Shown in pieces: positions 26,864 through 33,915 of a stretch of 64,000 nt of DNA. The stretch lies in NCBI GenBank assembly GCA_022821965.1, contig JAJECN010000054.1:62001-126000 (forward strand). Direction: 5' to 3'. Source of the DNA: Candidatus Poribacteria bacterium. Its GTDB lineage: Bacteria; Poribacteria; WGA-4E; WGA-3G. Numbering within the stretch: the stretch's first letter is position 1; each line of letters opens with the position of its first letter. Under the pieces are notes generated by a model, which saw only the letters and a program-made list of their open reading frames with translations, ran no database searches and was not told where the DNA came from. The translations under genes and the position numbers were made by a program.

Positions 26864-27067
26864 ATGAAAAACAAAAAACGAGATCCAATGCCGCCTCCCG
26901 ATGCAACACCAGAAGAAATCTCGGAATTTTGGGACACACATAGCCTCGCCGATTGTTGGGACGAAACCCATGAGGTGGAAGTTCAGGTCAGTCTTAAATC
27001 ACGTCACAACCTGATACCAATTGAGGATGAGCGAGTTAAACATATTAACATGTCTAAAACAAAATAG
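26864..27067 (+). CDS. CopG-antitoxin-like small protein
   Basis: 67 residues. The motif EEISEFWDTHSLADCWDETHEVEVQVSLKSR, with FWD and DxWD spacing, resembles the CopG_antitoxin/BrnA group, in which an acidic N-terminus wraps a toxin and a ribbon-helix-helix follows. Here the DNA-binding C-terminus appears shortened. No BrnT-like toxin is next to it. It lies just before a DUF2806 gene. The start ATG is ten bases downstream of a TATAAT-like hexamer, so a leaderless or very short leader is possible. Confidence 0.6.
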   Translation: MKNKKRDPMPPPDATPEEISEFWDTHSLADCWDETHEVEVQVSLKSRHNLIPIEDERVKHINMSKTK

Positions 27068-27095
27068 AGCGTATCTATCAAAAAAGGATTTCATA

Positions 27096-28244
27096 ATGCC
27101 CGACGAAACAAAACCTGATTTACCTGCAACAACCGAAGATGCAGGGAACGCTGATCTTGACATTGCTACCGAAAATACAGCAAGCACTGACGTTGACACT
27201 GTTGCTGATCTTGTATCTTCGCTAAGTCTCCCTACTTGGATAGCGAGAAACGCGTCTAAAGCTTTTCGGCAATTGTGTTCTGCTGCTGTTGAGTGGCCTT
27301 CTGCCTTTTTCAAAGGGAAAGCATCTGAAAGACATACAATAACAGAGGCAAATACAAAAATTACTGAGACTGTTACTGATCAAATTATCCAACAAATAAA
27401 GGTACCACCAGAATATGCACAGATAGCAGTAGGCAAACACATAGAAAAGATAATTGGAGAACAGGTTAACCTTGATAAAATCTCCGCTATTGCTGCAAAT
27501 GAGCTTAAGAACAGCAAATCCAGCAATTCAACAAATCCAGACACGAGTGAACCTGATAAAGAACAGTCTGCTGATTCAACAAATCAGGCCACAAATAGCG
27601 GTGAGGAAAAGATAATCAACGACGATTGGTTGAACAGTTTTGAGACAGAAGCACGCCAAAAAAGCACCGAGGATATGCAGCTTCGTTTCGGACGCATCTT
27701 GGCAGGTGAAATTAAGCAACCAGGCTCATATTCAATTAAGGCTGTAAAACTCCTCGGTGAACTGGATCAGGATACCGCTGCCTTGTTCAAAAGACTCTGT
27801 TCGGCATGTGTGACTCTTAAAGTTCCATATAATGGTCGTGACGGGGCGCATGTCCTTGATGCCAGAGTTCCCTCTATGGGAGGTAGTGCCGGACAAAATG
27901 CACTCGAGGAATATGGCCTAGGATTTAACCAACTTAATATATTAAACGAGTATAATTTGATTATTTCGGACTATGACTCCCAATTTTCCTACAACCTTTG
28001 TATATTGAATCAGGATAATCCAGTGAATTTGGCATTTGAATATCAAGAACGATATTGGCTTTTACTACCCGAACCGGAACGGAATGACAATTCGGAATTT
28101 AGGTTGTTAGGTGTTGCACTTTCCCATGTTGGACGCGAATTGTTCTCCATAGTTGATCAAGAACCTATGTCAGAATACACCGAAGCCCTTAAGAAATTTT
28201 TTGCAGGTCAGAAACTACAAATGGTTGAAATTCCGACCCAATGA
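27096..28244 (+). CDS. DUF2806-like protein next to hsdS
   Basis: About 382 residues from the ATG at 27096, preceded by AAAAAGGA; the track start at 27021 overlaps the previous gene and lacks a ribosome site. Residues about 1-35 and 145-180 are polar and low-complexity. A conserved block, DWLNSFETEARQKSTEDMQL then FGRILAGEIKQPGSYSIKAV, matches my memory of DUF2806, a family often seen in restriction-modification or defence neighbourhoods. No catalytic motif is evident. It is followed after 36 bases by hsdS, so co-expression is likely. The function is unknown. Confidence 0.75.
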   Translation: MPDETKPDLPATTEDAGNADLDIATENTASTDVDTVADLVSSLSLPTWIARNASKAFRQLCSAAVEWPSAFFKGKASERHTITEANTKITETVTDQIIQQIKVPPEYAQIAVGKHIEKIIGEQVNLDKISAIAANELKNSKSSNSTNPDTSEPDKEQSADSTNQATNSGEEKIINDDWLNSFETEARQKSTEDMQLRFGRILAGEIKQPGSYSIKAVKLLGELDQDTAALFKRLCSACVTLKVPYNGRDGAHVLDARVPSMGGSAGQNALEEYGLGFNQLNILNEYNLIISDYDSQFSYNLCILNQDNPVNLAFEYQERYWLLLPEPERNDNSEFRLLGVALSHVGRELFSIVDQEPMSEYTEALKKFFAGQKLQMVEIPTQ

Positions 28245-28280
28245 GTTTGGATCTCACGAGGTACATTGAGAAGATAAGAT

Positions 28281-29573
28281 ATGGTTCAAAAATTACCTAA
28301 AGGTTGGGAAATAAGAACACTTGGAGAGGTTACAGATATTTTTAAAGGCGGGACCCCTACGCGGAGGGTTGAGAAATATTTTCAAGGCGATATTGCATGG
28401 GCAATACCAACTGATATTACTAAATTGAACGGGGCATTGTACATAGACGATACCGAAACACATATAACTGAAGAAGCACTTGGTAAGAGCTCTGCAAAAT
28501 TGTTACCTTCTGGAACTGTCCTTTTGACAAGTCGAGCAACGATTGGAAAGGTAGCAATATCCAGGATTCCTATAGCAACAAATCAGGGCTTTGCTAACTT
28601 CTTATGCAAAGAAGAAATTGATAATCACTTTTTGGCTTATTACCTTAAAGCGAAAACGGATTTGTTAATTTCACTTGGGACCGGAACGACGTTTTTAGAA
28701 GTTACTAAAGCACGACTTCTTGAAGTTGAAATCCCCTTACCGCCACTTCCAACCCAACGCAAAATCGCCGCTGTTCTCTCCGCCTATGACAACCTCATTG
28801 AAAACAACACCCGCCGCATCAAAATCCTTGAAGATATGGCGCAAACCCTCTACCAAGAATGGTTCGTCCACTACCGCTTCCCCGGACATGAGAACATTCA
28901 GATGGTAGAATCAGAATTAGGACTGATACCACAGGGGTGGGGAGTGGGTGAAATCGGGGATTTGGCAGAATCCATTAGGCGAAACGTGAAGCCGAGGGAC
29001 GTTAAGCAAGAAGCTCCCTATTTCGGTTTAGAACACCTACCACGAAAATCGATTGCGCTTTCAAATTGGGACTCCGTTGACTCAATTAACAGTGCAAAAC
29101 TGAGATTCAAAAAAGGTGAAATTCTATTCGGTAAGATCCGTCCGTATTTTCATAAAGTAGGTGTTGCTCCTATAGATGGAATTTGTTCATCAGACACGAT
29201 TGTAATACGTTCTAAAGTACACGAATACTTTGCGATAACTCTTTCCCACGTTTCGAGCGAGCACTTTATCAAGTATGCAACAACGACCTCACAAGGCTCA
29301 AAGATGCCAAGAGCCGATTGGAAAGTTCTTTCAAAATATTCTGTTGTGTTACCACCGCTTGAAATCTCGCGGCAATTTAATAATCTAGTTAAAGATATGG
29401 TTGCCAATATTCATAACCTAATTTTTTCCAACAGAAAGCTCCGCCAAACCCGCGACCTCCTCCTTCCCAAACTCATCTCCGGCGAGATTGATGTATCCGA
29501 ACTTGACATTGACGCTATTCAACCTCAGTCATATGCTATAAGTGGAAGCGAATCCGCTACATCGGAAAAATAA
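28281..29573 (+). CDS. hsdS: Type I restriction-modification specificity subunit HsdS
   Basis: 430 residues with the usual two target-recognition domains. The first starts LPKGWEIRTLGEVTDIFKGG (residues 5-150) and the second LGLIPQGWGVGEIGDLAESI (from about 212). Each is followed by a conserved helical spacer: LPPLPTQRKIAAVLSAYDNL with a long helix, and KLRQTRDLLLPKLISGEID. The spacer helices set the distance between the half-sites and bind HsdM. The recognition domains look more AT-rich than the spacers, as is common for horizontally shuffled HsdS. Its partner HsdM is not adjacent. Confidence 0.95.
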   Translation: MVQKLPKGWEIRTLGEVTDIFKGGTPTRRVEKYFQGDIAWAIPTDITKLNGALYIDDTETHITEEALGKSSAKLLPSGTVLLTSRATIGKVAISRIPIATNQGFANFLCKEEIDNHFLAYYLKAKTDLLISLGTGTTFLEVTKARLLEVEIPLPPLPTQRKIAAVLSAYDNLIENNTRRIKILEDMAQTLYQEWFVHYRFPGHENIQMVESELGLIPQGWGVGEIGDLAESIRRNVKPRDVKQEAPYFGLEHLPRKSIALSNWDSVDSINSAKLRFKKGEILFGKIRPYFHKVGVAPIDGICSSDTIVIRSKVHEYFAITLSHVSSEHFIKYATTTSQGSKMPRADWKVLSKYSVVLPPLEISRQFNNLVKDMVANIHNLIFSNRKLRQTRDLLLPKLISGEIDVSELDIDAIQPQSYAISGSESATSEK

Positions 29574-29596
29574 GCACTTCCAGAGCCATTTTTTGA

Positions 29597-29626
29597 TTGA
29601 CGAAATTTCATAAAGTGTGTTATTAT
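29597..29626 (+). promoter_or_regulatory. Candidate promoter for the VOC gene
   Basis: TTGACG and TATTAT are separated by 18 bases, ending 47 bases before the ATG at 29674. Confidence 0.5.
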
Positions 29627-29673
29627 CACATTTTAAAACGAAAAAAATAGTATTATAGAGAGGGAAATGACTA

Positions 29674-30063
29674 ATGGCAACAAATATTCGAACCCACCTG
29701 ACCTTTGATGGCGCTGCTGAGGCGGCAATGAACTTCTACGTTGATCTATTCCCTGGGTCTGAAGTTATCAAGGTGTTCCACTACGACGAAGGAGAAAATA
29801 AAGGTAAAATTCAACACGCCTATTTTACGCTGAAGGGGCGGGAATTTATCTGCATTGACACCCCGATAAAGCATGATTGGGGCTTCACACCGGCTATCTC
29901 AATCTTTGTTGATTGTGAATCAGAAGAAGAACTTGAGCGGCTGTACTCAGCACTTGCTGCTGATGGGAAAATACTTATGCCACTGGACAACTGGGGGTTT
30001 AGTCAGCGGTTTGGTTGGGTAAGCGATCACTTTGGTGTCTCATGGCAACTCAACCTTCCATAG
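29674..30063 (+). CDS. PhnB-like VOC-family protein
   Basis: 129 residues with two beta-alpha-beta-beta-beta modules of the vicinal-oxygen-chelate fold: LTFDGAAEAAMNFYVDLFPG with HAYFTLKGREFICID, and ISIFVDCESEEELERLY with GWVSDHFGVSWQLN. This pattern is typical of PhnB-like / 3-demethylubiquinone-methyltransferase-like small proteins. The biochemical activity is not known for most of them. It appears to be monocistronic, with its own promoter. Confidence 0.88.
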   Translation: MATNIRTHLTFDGAAEAAMNFYVDLFPGSEVIKVFHYDEGENKGKIQHAYFTLKGREFICIDTPIKHDWGFTPAISIFVDCESEEELERLYSALAADGKILMPLDNWGFSQRFGWVSDHFGVSWQLNLP

Positions 30064-30427
30064 GAGAAAAATTGCCGATAAACTCGATTATCCGACCTCC
30101 TCATCAGACGGATTTGTGCCGAATCCCGTTAGCCTGTGCCAGTTTTCTCCAACTTCGCGAGCAAACATACCTTCTTGACCCCCTATCAAGCCGTCCACCT
30201 CCCCGCGTCCGCGGTCCTTGCCTTCAAGGCAAAGTTGTTTTCTCAGACCTATTGGGCTTTGACAAACAGGCAGATGAAAGTCACAGAGATTCTCCTGAGT
30301 TATTCCAACACTACGATTACTCAGTTTACGGGCTTCTCGGATTTCATGAAGACTGCTAATGGAATATAAACTCTTAGGAATGCAGAGGCATTCAATTATC
30401 GGTGAGACCTCACAGAGGCAAAGGTAA
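30064..30427. other. 364-base stretch without a recognised gene
   Basis: Track ORFs at 30015 and 30136 are open but start at weak codons without ribosome sites, and I recognise no family. The sequence (for example CCCCGCGTCCGCGG near 30202) looks like degraded coding or non-coding DNA before the NACHT gene. Confidence 0.5.
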
Positions 30428-32707
30428 ATGATGCTATCAGGAGTCCTAACAGAAATTTACAAAGACGTTCGCGGGTCAATGAAAAATAAACGCGAAGAGT
30501 CAGAGGCAAAAAAGGCAGAAATTGAAAACGCCTCCCACCAATACGAGAAGAACTATAGAGATCGTCACGGTCAAATCAAAGTCTTCTGTGTAGGTATGCG
30601 AGAACCGATACCCCTTGATGATGTCTATGTCGCCGTTCAATTCTTGGATGATCAAAACACATCAAGGTACGGCTCCCCTGAAGATGTTGAAGAAGCATTC
30701 CGGCAAAGATATCCAAGCCGTTCTATTTCAAATTCCGATAAGCGAAAAGAAGGAACAGTGGTTGCCAACGAAAAACAGTATCTGGTATTGCTCGGTGGAC
30801 CCGGTGTCGGCAAATCAACCTTCCTTCGTAAGGTTGGGCTTGAAGCGTTGAAAGGAGAGAACGGAAACTTTGAACACACCTGCATCCCTGTCTTCCTTGA
30901 ACTAAAAAGGTTTACTGCGGATCAAATTAATATTGAAACACTGATTACTGAAGAGTTTAGGACATGCGGTTATCCAGATCCGGATCGGATGACAGAGACT
31001 GCGTTGAAATTAGGGAAACTCCTGATACTCTTCGACGGACTTGACGAAGTCCCTACTGCGAATGTTGACAATGTAGTGGGTAAAATCGGAGATTTCGTTG
31101 ATCGGTATAGCCAGAATCGTTTTATTGCTTCCTGTCGGATAGCGGCATATAAAGGAGGGTTCACGCGGTTTACAGAAGTGGAGATGGCAGAGTTTGACGA
31201 TGCCCAGATTGAGGCGTATATCAAAAATTGGTTTGATTCAACGCCTCACCAATACCAGTATCAACTTGACAAGGATATGAAAACTGCCGAAAAATGCTGG
31301 TGGGCGTTGAACTCAATAGGGCATCACGCGACGAAGGAGTTGGCACAGAATCCGTTATTACTCACGCTTCTATGTATGGTTTACGACAACTCACAAAACT
31401 TCCCGCGAAATCGGACGGATCTCTATGAAAAAGCACTTAGCATCTTTCTTGAGGAATGGGCGGCTGAAAAGCGGATCAGCCGAGAAGAATCGATCAGTCA
31501 GTATTTGGACATTTCGGATGAAAAACGGATGCTCTCCGAAATTGCAGCGAAGAATTTTGAGGAAAACCGTCTCTTTTTTAGTAAGGATGAACTCATCGAT
31601 CAGATTCAAAAATTCGGTGAAGGAGATGCTAATACACCACCAACGTTCAATGCCCGCGAAATCTTAGAAACAATTCTCATAGATCAGGGTCTCTTCGTCG
31701 AGCAAATTAGCGGATCTTATTCCTTTTCTCATCTGACCTTTCAAGAGTATTTAACAGCAAATTATGTCGTAAGGGATACACGGTCAATTCGAGGATTGGT
31801 GAGTGATCATTTACATGATGAACAGTGGCGGGAAGTTTTCTTATTGACGGCTGGACGGATGCACGCGGCAGACGATTTGCTGTTAGCAATGGAATCCGAG
31901 GCAGCTCAGTCTATCAACACAGATAGGCTTAAAGCACTGTTTCAATGGACAAAACGGACTGCGGCCCCTACAGATGACCGATATACTGGAGTCACTAAAC
32001 GAGCATTTGCGATCCGTCAGTACTTTTCCATATGGTTATTGAATACCATTCATGCAGAAATTAATAACAGGCCTCATGAAGATAGAGACTTGACCCTCTA
32101 TCACTCCCTCGATCGCAAACTCCATCGCGACCTCTATCGCGAATCCTATCTCCAGTCCTTTCGCCCCTCCGTCTACCGCTCCAACACCGGTAGCCTTTAC
32201 CGCCACTTAGATCTCGACTTAGATCTCAACTTCGATTTCTACTTTGACCTTAACCTTGACCTTTACTTCTACCTTGATTTTTACTGTTATATAGACCCAA
32301 ATTTCTACGTTCGTGTTTCGTCTGAAGTTGTGGAGCGGTTTGATCGGGACTTGGGCCTCCGAATAGTACTTATTGAGTGTATGGAGGAGACAAAAATTTT
32401 CAAGGCAGTGGATTTACAGCGAATTGTACTGAGGTTCAAAACGCAACAGGAATTTATCAAAGCGGCGAGAGAAGGCAAGACTGTTGAATTTCCGAAGGAA
32501 TCTATACATGACACGTGGCTCTCTGTCTTGCAGATTACTGATGAAATGCTTGCAATTTCACACGAAGAGTTGGAGAGTTGTGTTCGATATCTTCGTGCAG
32601 TGGAACTCATGATTGACTGTAAAGAAGCCGCTGGTCGTGTGTCTCCTAAAGTATGGAATGGCATTGAGGAGCGTTTCCTGACTTTGGATGTTGAAACGAA
32701 TAACTAA
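30428..32707 (+). CDS. NACHT-domain STAND NTPase, probable antiphage-type sensor
   Basis: 759 residues. A short N-terminal region (1-115) is charged and coiled. The NACHT module has Walker A LLGGPGVGKSTFLRK (near 121), Walker B LLILFDGLDEVPT (near 197), a sensor-like RFIASCRIAAYKGG, and the winged-helix segment FSHLTFQEYLTANYVV. Residues about 550-625 are a striking tract of alternating Asp/Leu/Phe/Tyr (DLDLDLNFDFYFDLNLDLYF). The C-terminus (640-759) is helical. Bacterial NACHT proteins of this kind are known antiphage factors that oligomerise on recognising a phage protein. It lies between hsdS and hsdR. No separate effector domain is recognisable. Confidence 0.9.
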   Translation: MMLSGVLTEIYKDVRGSMKNKREESEAKKAEIENASHQYEKNYRDRHGQIKVFCVGMREPIPLDDVYVAVQFLDDQNTSRYGSPEDVEEAFRQRYPSRSISNSDKRKEGTVVANEKQYLVLLGGPGVGKSTFLRKVGLEALKGENGNFEHTCIPVFLELKRFTADQINIETLITEEFRTCGYPDPDRMTETALKLGKLLILFDGLDEVPTANVDNVVGKIGDFVDRYSQNRFIASCRIAAYKGGFTRFTEVEMAEFDDAQIEAYIKNWFDSTPHQYQYQLDKDMKTAEKCWWALNSIGHHATKELAQNPLLLTLLCMVYDNSQNFPRNRTDLYEKALSIFLEEWAAEKRISREESISQYLDISDEKRMLSEIAAKNFEENRLFFSKDELIDQIQKFGEGDANTPPTFNAREILETILIDQGLFVEQISGSYSFSHLTFQEYLTANYVVRDTRSIRGLVSDHLHDEQWREVFLLTAGRMHAADDLLLAMESEAAQSINTDRLKALFQWTKRTAAPTDDRYTGVTKRAFAIRQYFSIWLLNTIHAEINNRPHEDRDLTLYHSLDRKLHRDLYRESYLQSFRPSVYRSNTGSLYRHLDLDLDLNFDFYFDLNLDLYFYLDFYCYIDPNFYVRVSSEVVERFDRDLGLRIVLIECMEETKIFKAVDLQRIVLRFKTQQEFIKAAREGKTVEFPKESIHDTWLSVLQITDEMLAISHEELESCVRYLRAVELMIDCKEAAGRVSPKVWNGIEERFLTLDVETNN

Positions 32708-32810
32708 TACCTTTCAATGCGCTTGTAGCATAAACTTTTAGTTTGTGCCCCATGGACCTTTTCAGAAAAGTTATGCTTGCGATATTTACTTTCAGAAATG
32801 GTATAAAAAT

Positions 32811-32830
32811 CCGCGCAATCCGTGATTTGG
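32811..32830. repeat. ATCCGCG/ATCCGTG-type dispersed repeat fragment
   Basis: ATCCGCGCAATCCGTGATTT matches the repeats at 24303 (reverse complement) and 48454. Confidence 0.4.
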
Positions 32831-32874
32831 ACAATTTGAAAATTGAATAACGCTGTCACGGTCGCTAAAAGCAA

Positions 32875-32903
32875 TTGACACGGACAACGCAGCGATGTAT
32901 AAT
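32875..32903 (+). promoter_or_regulatory. Perfect-consensus sigma-70-type promoter
   Basis: TTGACA, 17 bases, TATAAT: both hexamers match the consensus exactly with the ideal spacing. It sits 25 bases before the GGAGG site and GTG start of the Rpn-like small gene. The ORF track's TTG start at 32875 is the -35 box itself. Confidence 0.8.
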
Positions 32904-32928
32904 TTACAACAAGGCATCGGAGGAAATC

Positions 32929-33186
32929 GTGCAGGAATCTTCTATCATCCAATACTTCACTGAGAAAGGCATCGAACAAGGTATTGAGCAAGGCAAAAAA
33001 CAGCAAGCCGTTGAAGCGATACTCACGGTGCTGGAGGTCCGATTTCAGACGGATGTCGCCGAGAAACTAAAGCCTTTTCTTAGAGCCATTGACGATTTGC
33101 AGCGTCTGGATCAGTTAAACCGGGTCGCCGCCCGTGCATCAAACATTGATGAGTTTACGCAGGCACTCTTGGACCTTGAAAACTGA
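32929..33186 (+). CDS. Stand-alone C-terminal Rpn-nuclease domain (small protein)
   Basis: About 85 residues from GTG 32929, with GGAGG seven bases upstream, in place of the track's 32875. The sequence matches only the C-terminal part of Rpn (PD-(D/E)XK recombination-promoting) nucleases: EESSIIQYFTEKGIEQG-like coiled stretch with the GIEQGIEQGKKQQAVE glutamine/lysine repeat and a helical tail (VLEVRFQTDVAEKLKPFLRA). The catalytic domain is absent. In E. coli, internal starts in rpn genes yield small C-terminal proteins that inhibit the nuclease. This could be a free-standing version, or a decayed gene kept under a new promoter. Confidence 0.6.
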   Translation: MQESSIIQYFTEKGIEQGIEQGKKQQAVEAILTVLEVRFQTDVAEKLKPFLRAIDDLQRLDQLNRVAARASNIDEFTQALLDLEN

Positions 33187-33251
33187 AATCCTTTGATGAC
33201 AGAGGCGAAAGAACTGCTGTCCTTCTGTCGATAAGAAAATACCAGTTCCTT

Positions 33252-33467
33252 ATGCAACACCTTGAGGATTTAAAAGACATGTTAGAAGTGGATGCTGCCG
33301 TCCAAACTGAGACAGAAGCCAGTCAGGCAGAACTGATGGACTATGCCGAGACACAACTTCGGGAGATGTGTGCCTCACGAGGTTTAGATTGGAACGCGAT
33401 GACTGAGGCAGATCGCGAGAATTTTGTTAATGACTTCATCCATGAGGACCGCAAATGCGTCCGGTAG
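33252..33467 (+). CDS. Antitoxin-like small protein upstream of a PIN stub
   Basis: 71 residues, acidic and helical, with LMDYAETQLREMCASRGLDWNAMTEADRENFVNDFIHEDR. It ends thirteen bases into the PIN-like stub at 33455, the usual overlap of antitoxin and toxin genes. The family is not one I can name with confidence. As the toxin is truncated, this may be an orphan antitoxin or decaying. The upstream ribosome site is weak. Confidence 0.5.
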   Translation: MQHLEDLKDMLEVDAAVQTETEASQAELMDYAETQLREMCASRGLDWNAMTEADRENFVNDFIHEDRKCVR

Positions 33468-33517
33468 TTGTTTATGATACAAACATTTTGTTGTCCCGCA
33501 TCGGTTGTGGGACATGA
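33455..33517 (+). pseudogene. Truncated PIN-domain toxin (20 codons)
   Basis: MRPVVVYDTNILLSRIGCGT is the typical beginning of a PIN ribonuclease, with the first catalytic Asp in YDTNILLS. It then meets a stop after 20 codons instead of about 130-140. The rest of the domain is not found in the following 40 bases in any frame, so a deletion rather than a simple frameshift is likely. Confidence 0.6.
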
Positions 33518-33560
33518 CTTCTCAAGGGAGATTGGATAAATTCTTGAGGGATAAATTACA

Positions 33561-33890
33561 ATGATTCAAATTTCTGAGCCGATAACACTTGAAAAACTAT
33601 TACCGCTCATACATAAGCTGCCCAAAGTTGAGCGCGAGCAACTGCTTAAGTCCCTTGAAGAGGAATCACAGTTGGATGCCGCGATTTTGCTATATCAAGA
33701 GGGTGAAGTGACGCTTAGCAGAGCCTCTGAGTTGGCTGGTATCCATCGTTTTGAATTTGAAGAGGCTTTGGCAGCGAGAGGTATCTTAAAAATCGTTGAA
33801 GTTGACTCGGCAGAAGCCTTGAAAGAGGGAGTCTCTCTCATAAAAAGCCTTCATAAATCAAAAAGTAGAACAGAAGGACAGGAATCTTAA
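33561..33890 (+). CDS. UPF0175-family antitoxin-like protein
   Basis: 109 residues. The core AAILLYQEGEVTLSRASELA followed by GIHRFEFEEALAARGI is the UPF0175 signature, a small helix-turn-helix-like family commonly paired with DUF3368/PIN toxins. No such toxin follows; hsdR begins 25 bases after the stop. The N-terminal ~40 residues (LEKLLPLIHKLPKVEREQLL) are an additional helical segment. It may be an orphan antitoxin or regulator of the restriction gene downstream, which is inference from position. Confidence 0.75.
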   Translation: MIQISEPITLEKLLPLIHKLPKVEREQLLKSLEEESQLDAAILLYQEGEVTLSRASELAGIHRFEFEEALAARGILKIVEVDSAEALKEGVSLIKSLHKSKSRTEGQES

Positions 33891-33915
33891 TCTTTACAGC
33901 TGATCCGATTTTCAA

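Noticed and set aside
26240-26939. Track ORFs 26240, 26688 and 26713 as genes
   Set aside because: They are translations of the CCCCGTAGGGG repeats (PTGLKS-like strings) and lack ribosome sites.
30015-30369. Track ORFs at 30015 and 30136 as small genes
   Set aside because: They use an overlapping or weak start without a ribosome site and have no recognisable composition or family.
32875-32928. TTG start of the Rpn-like ORF at 32875
   Set aside because: Those bases are the -35 box of a perfect promoter; a GTG with GGAGG lies at 32929.
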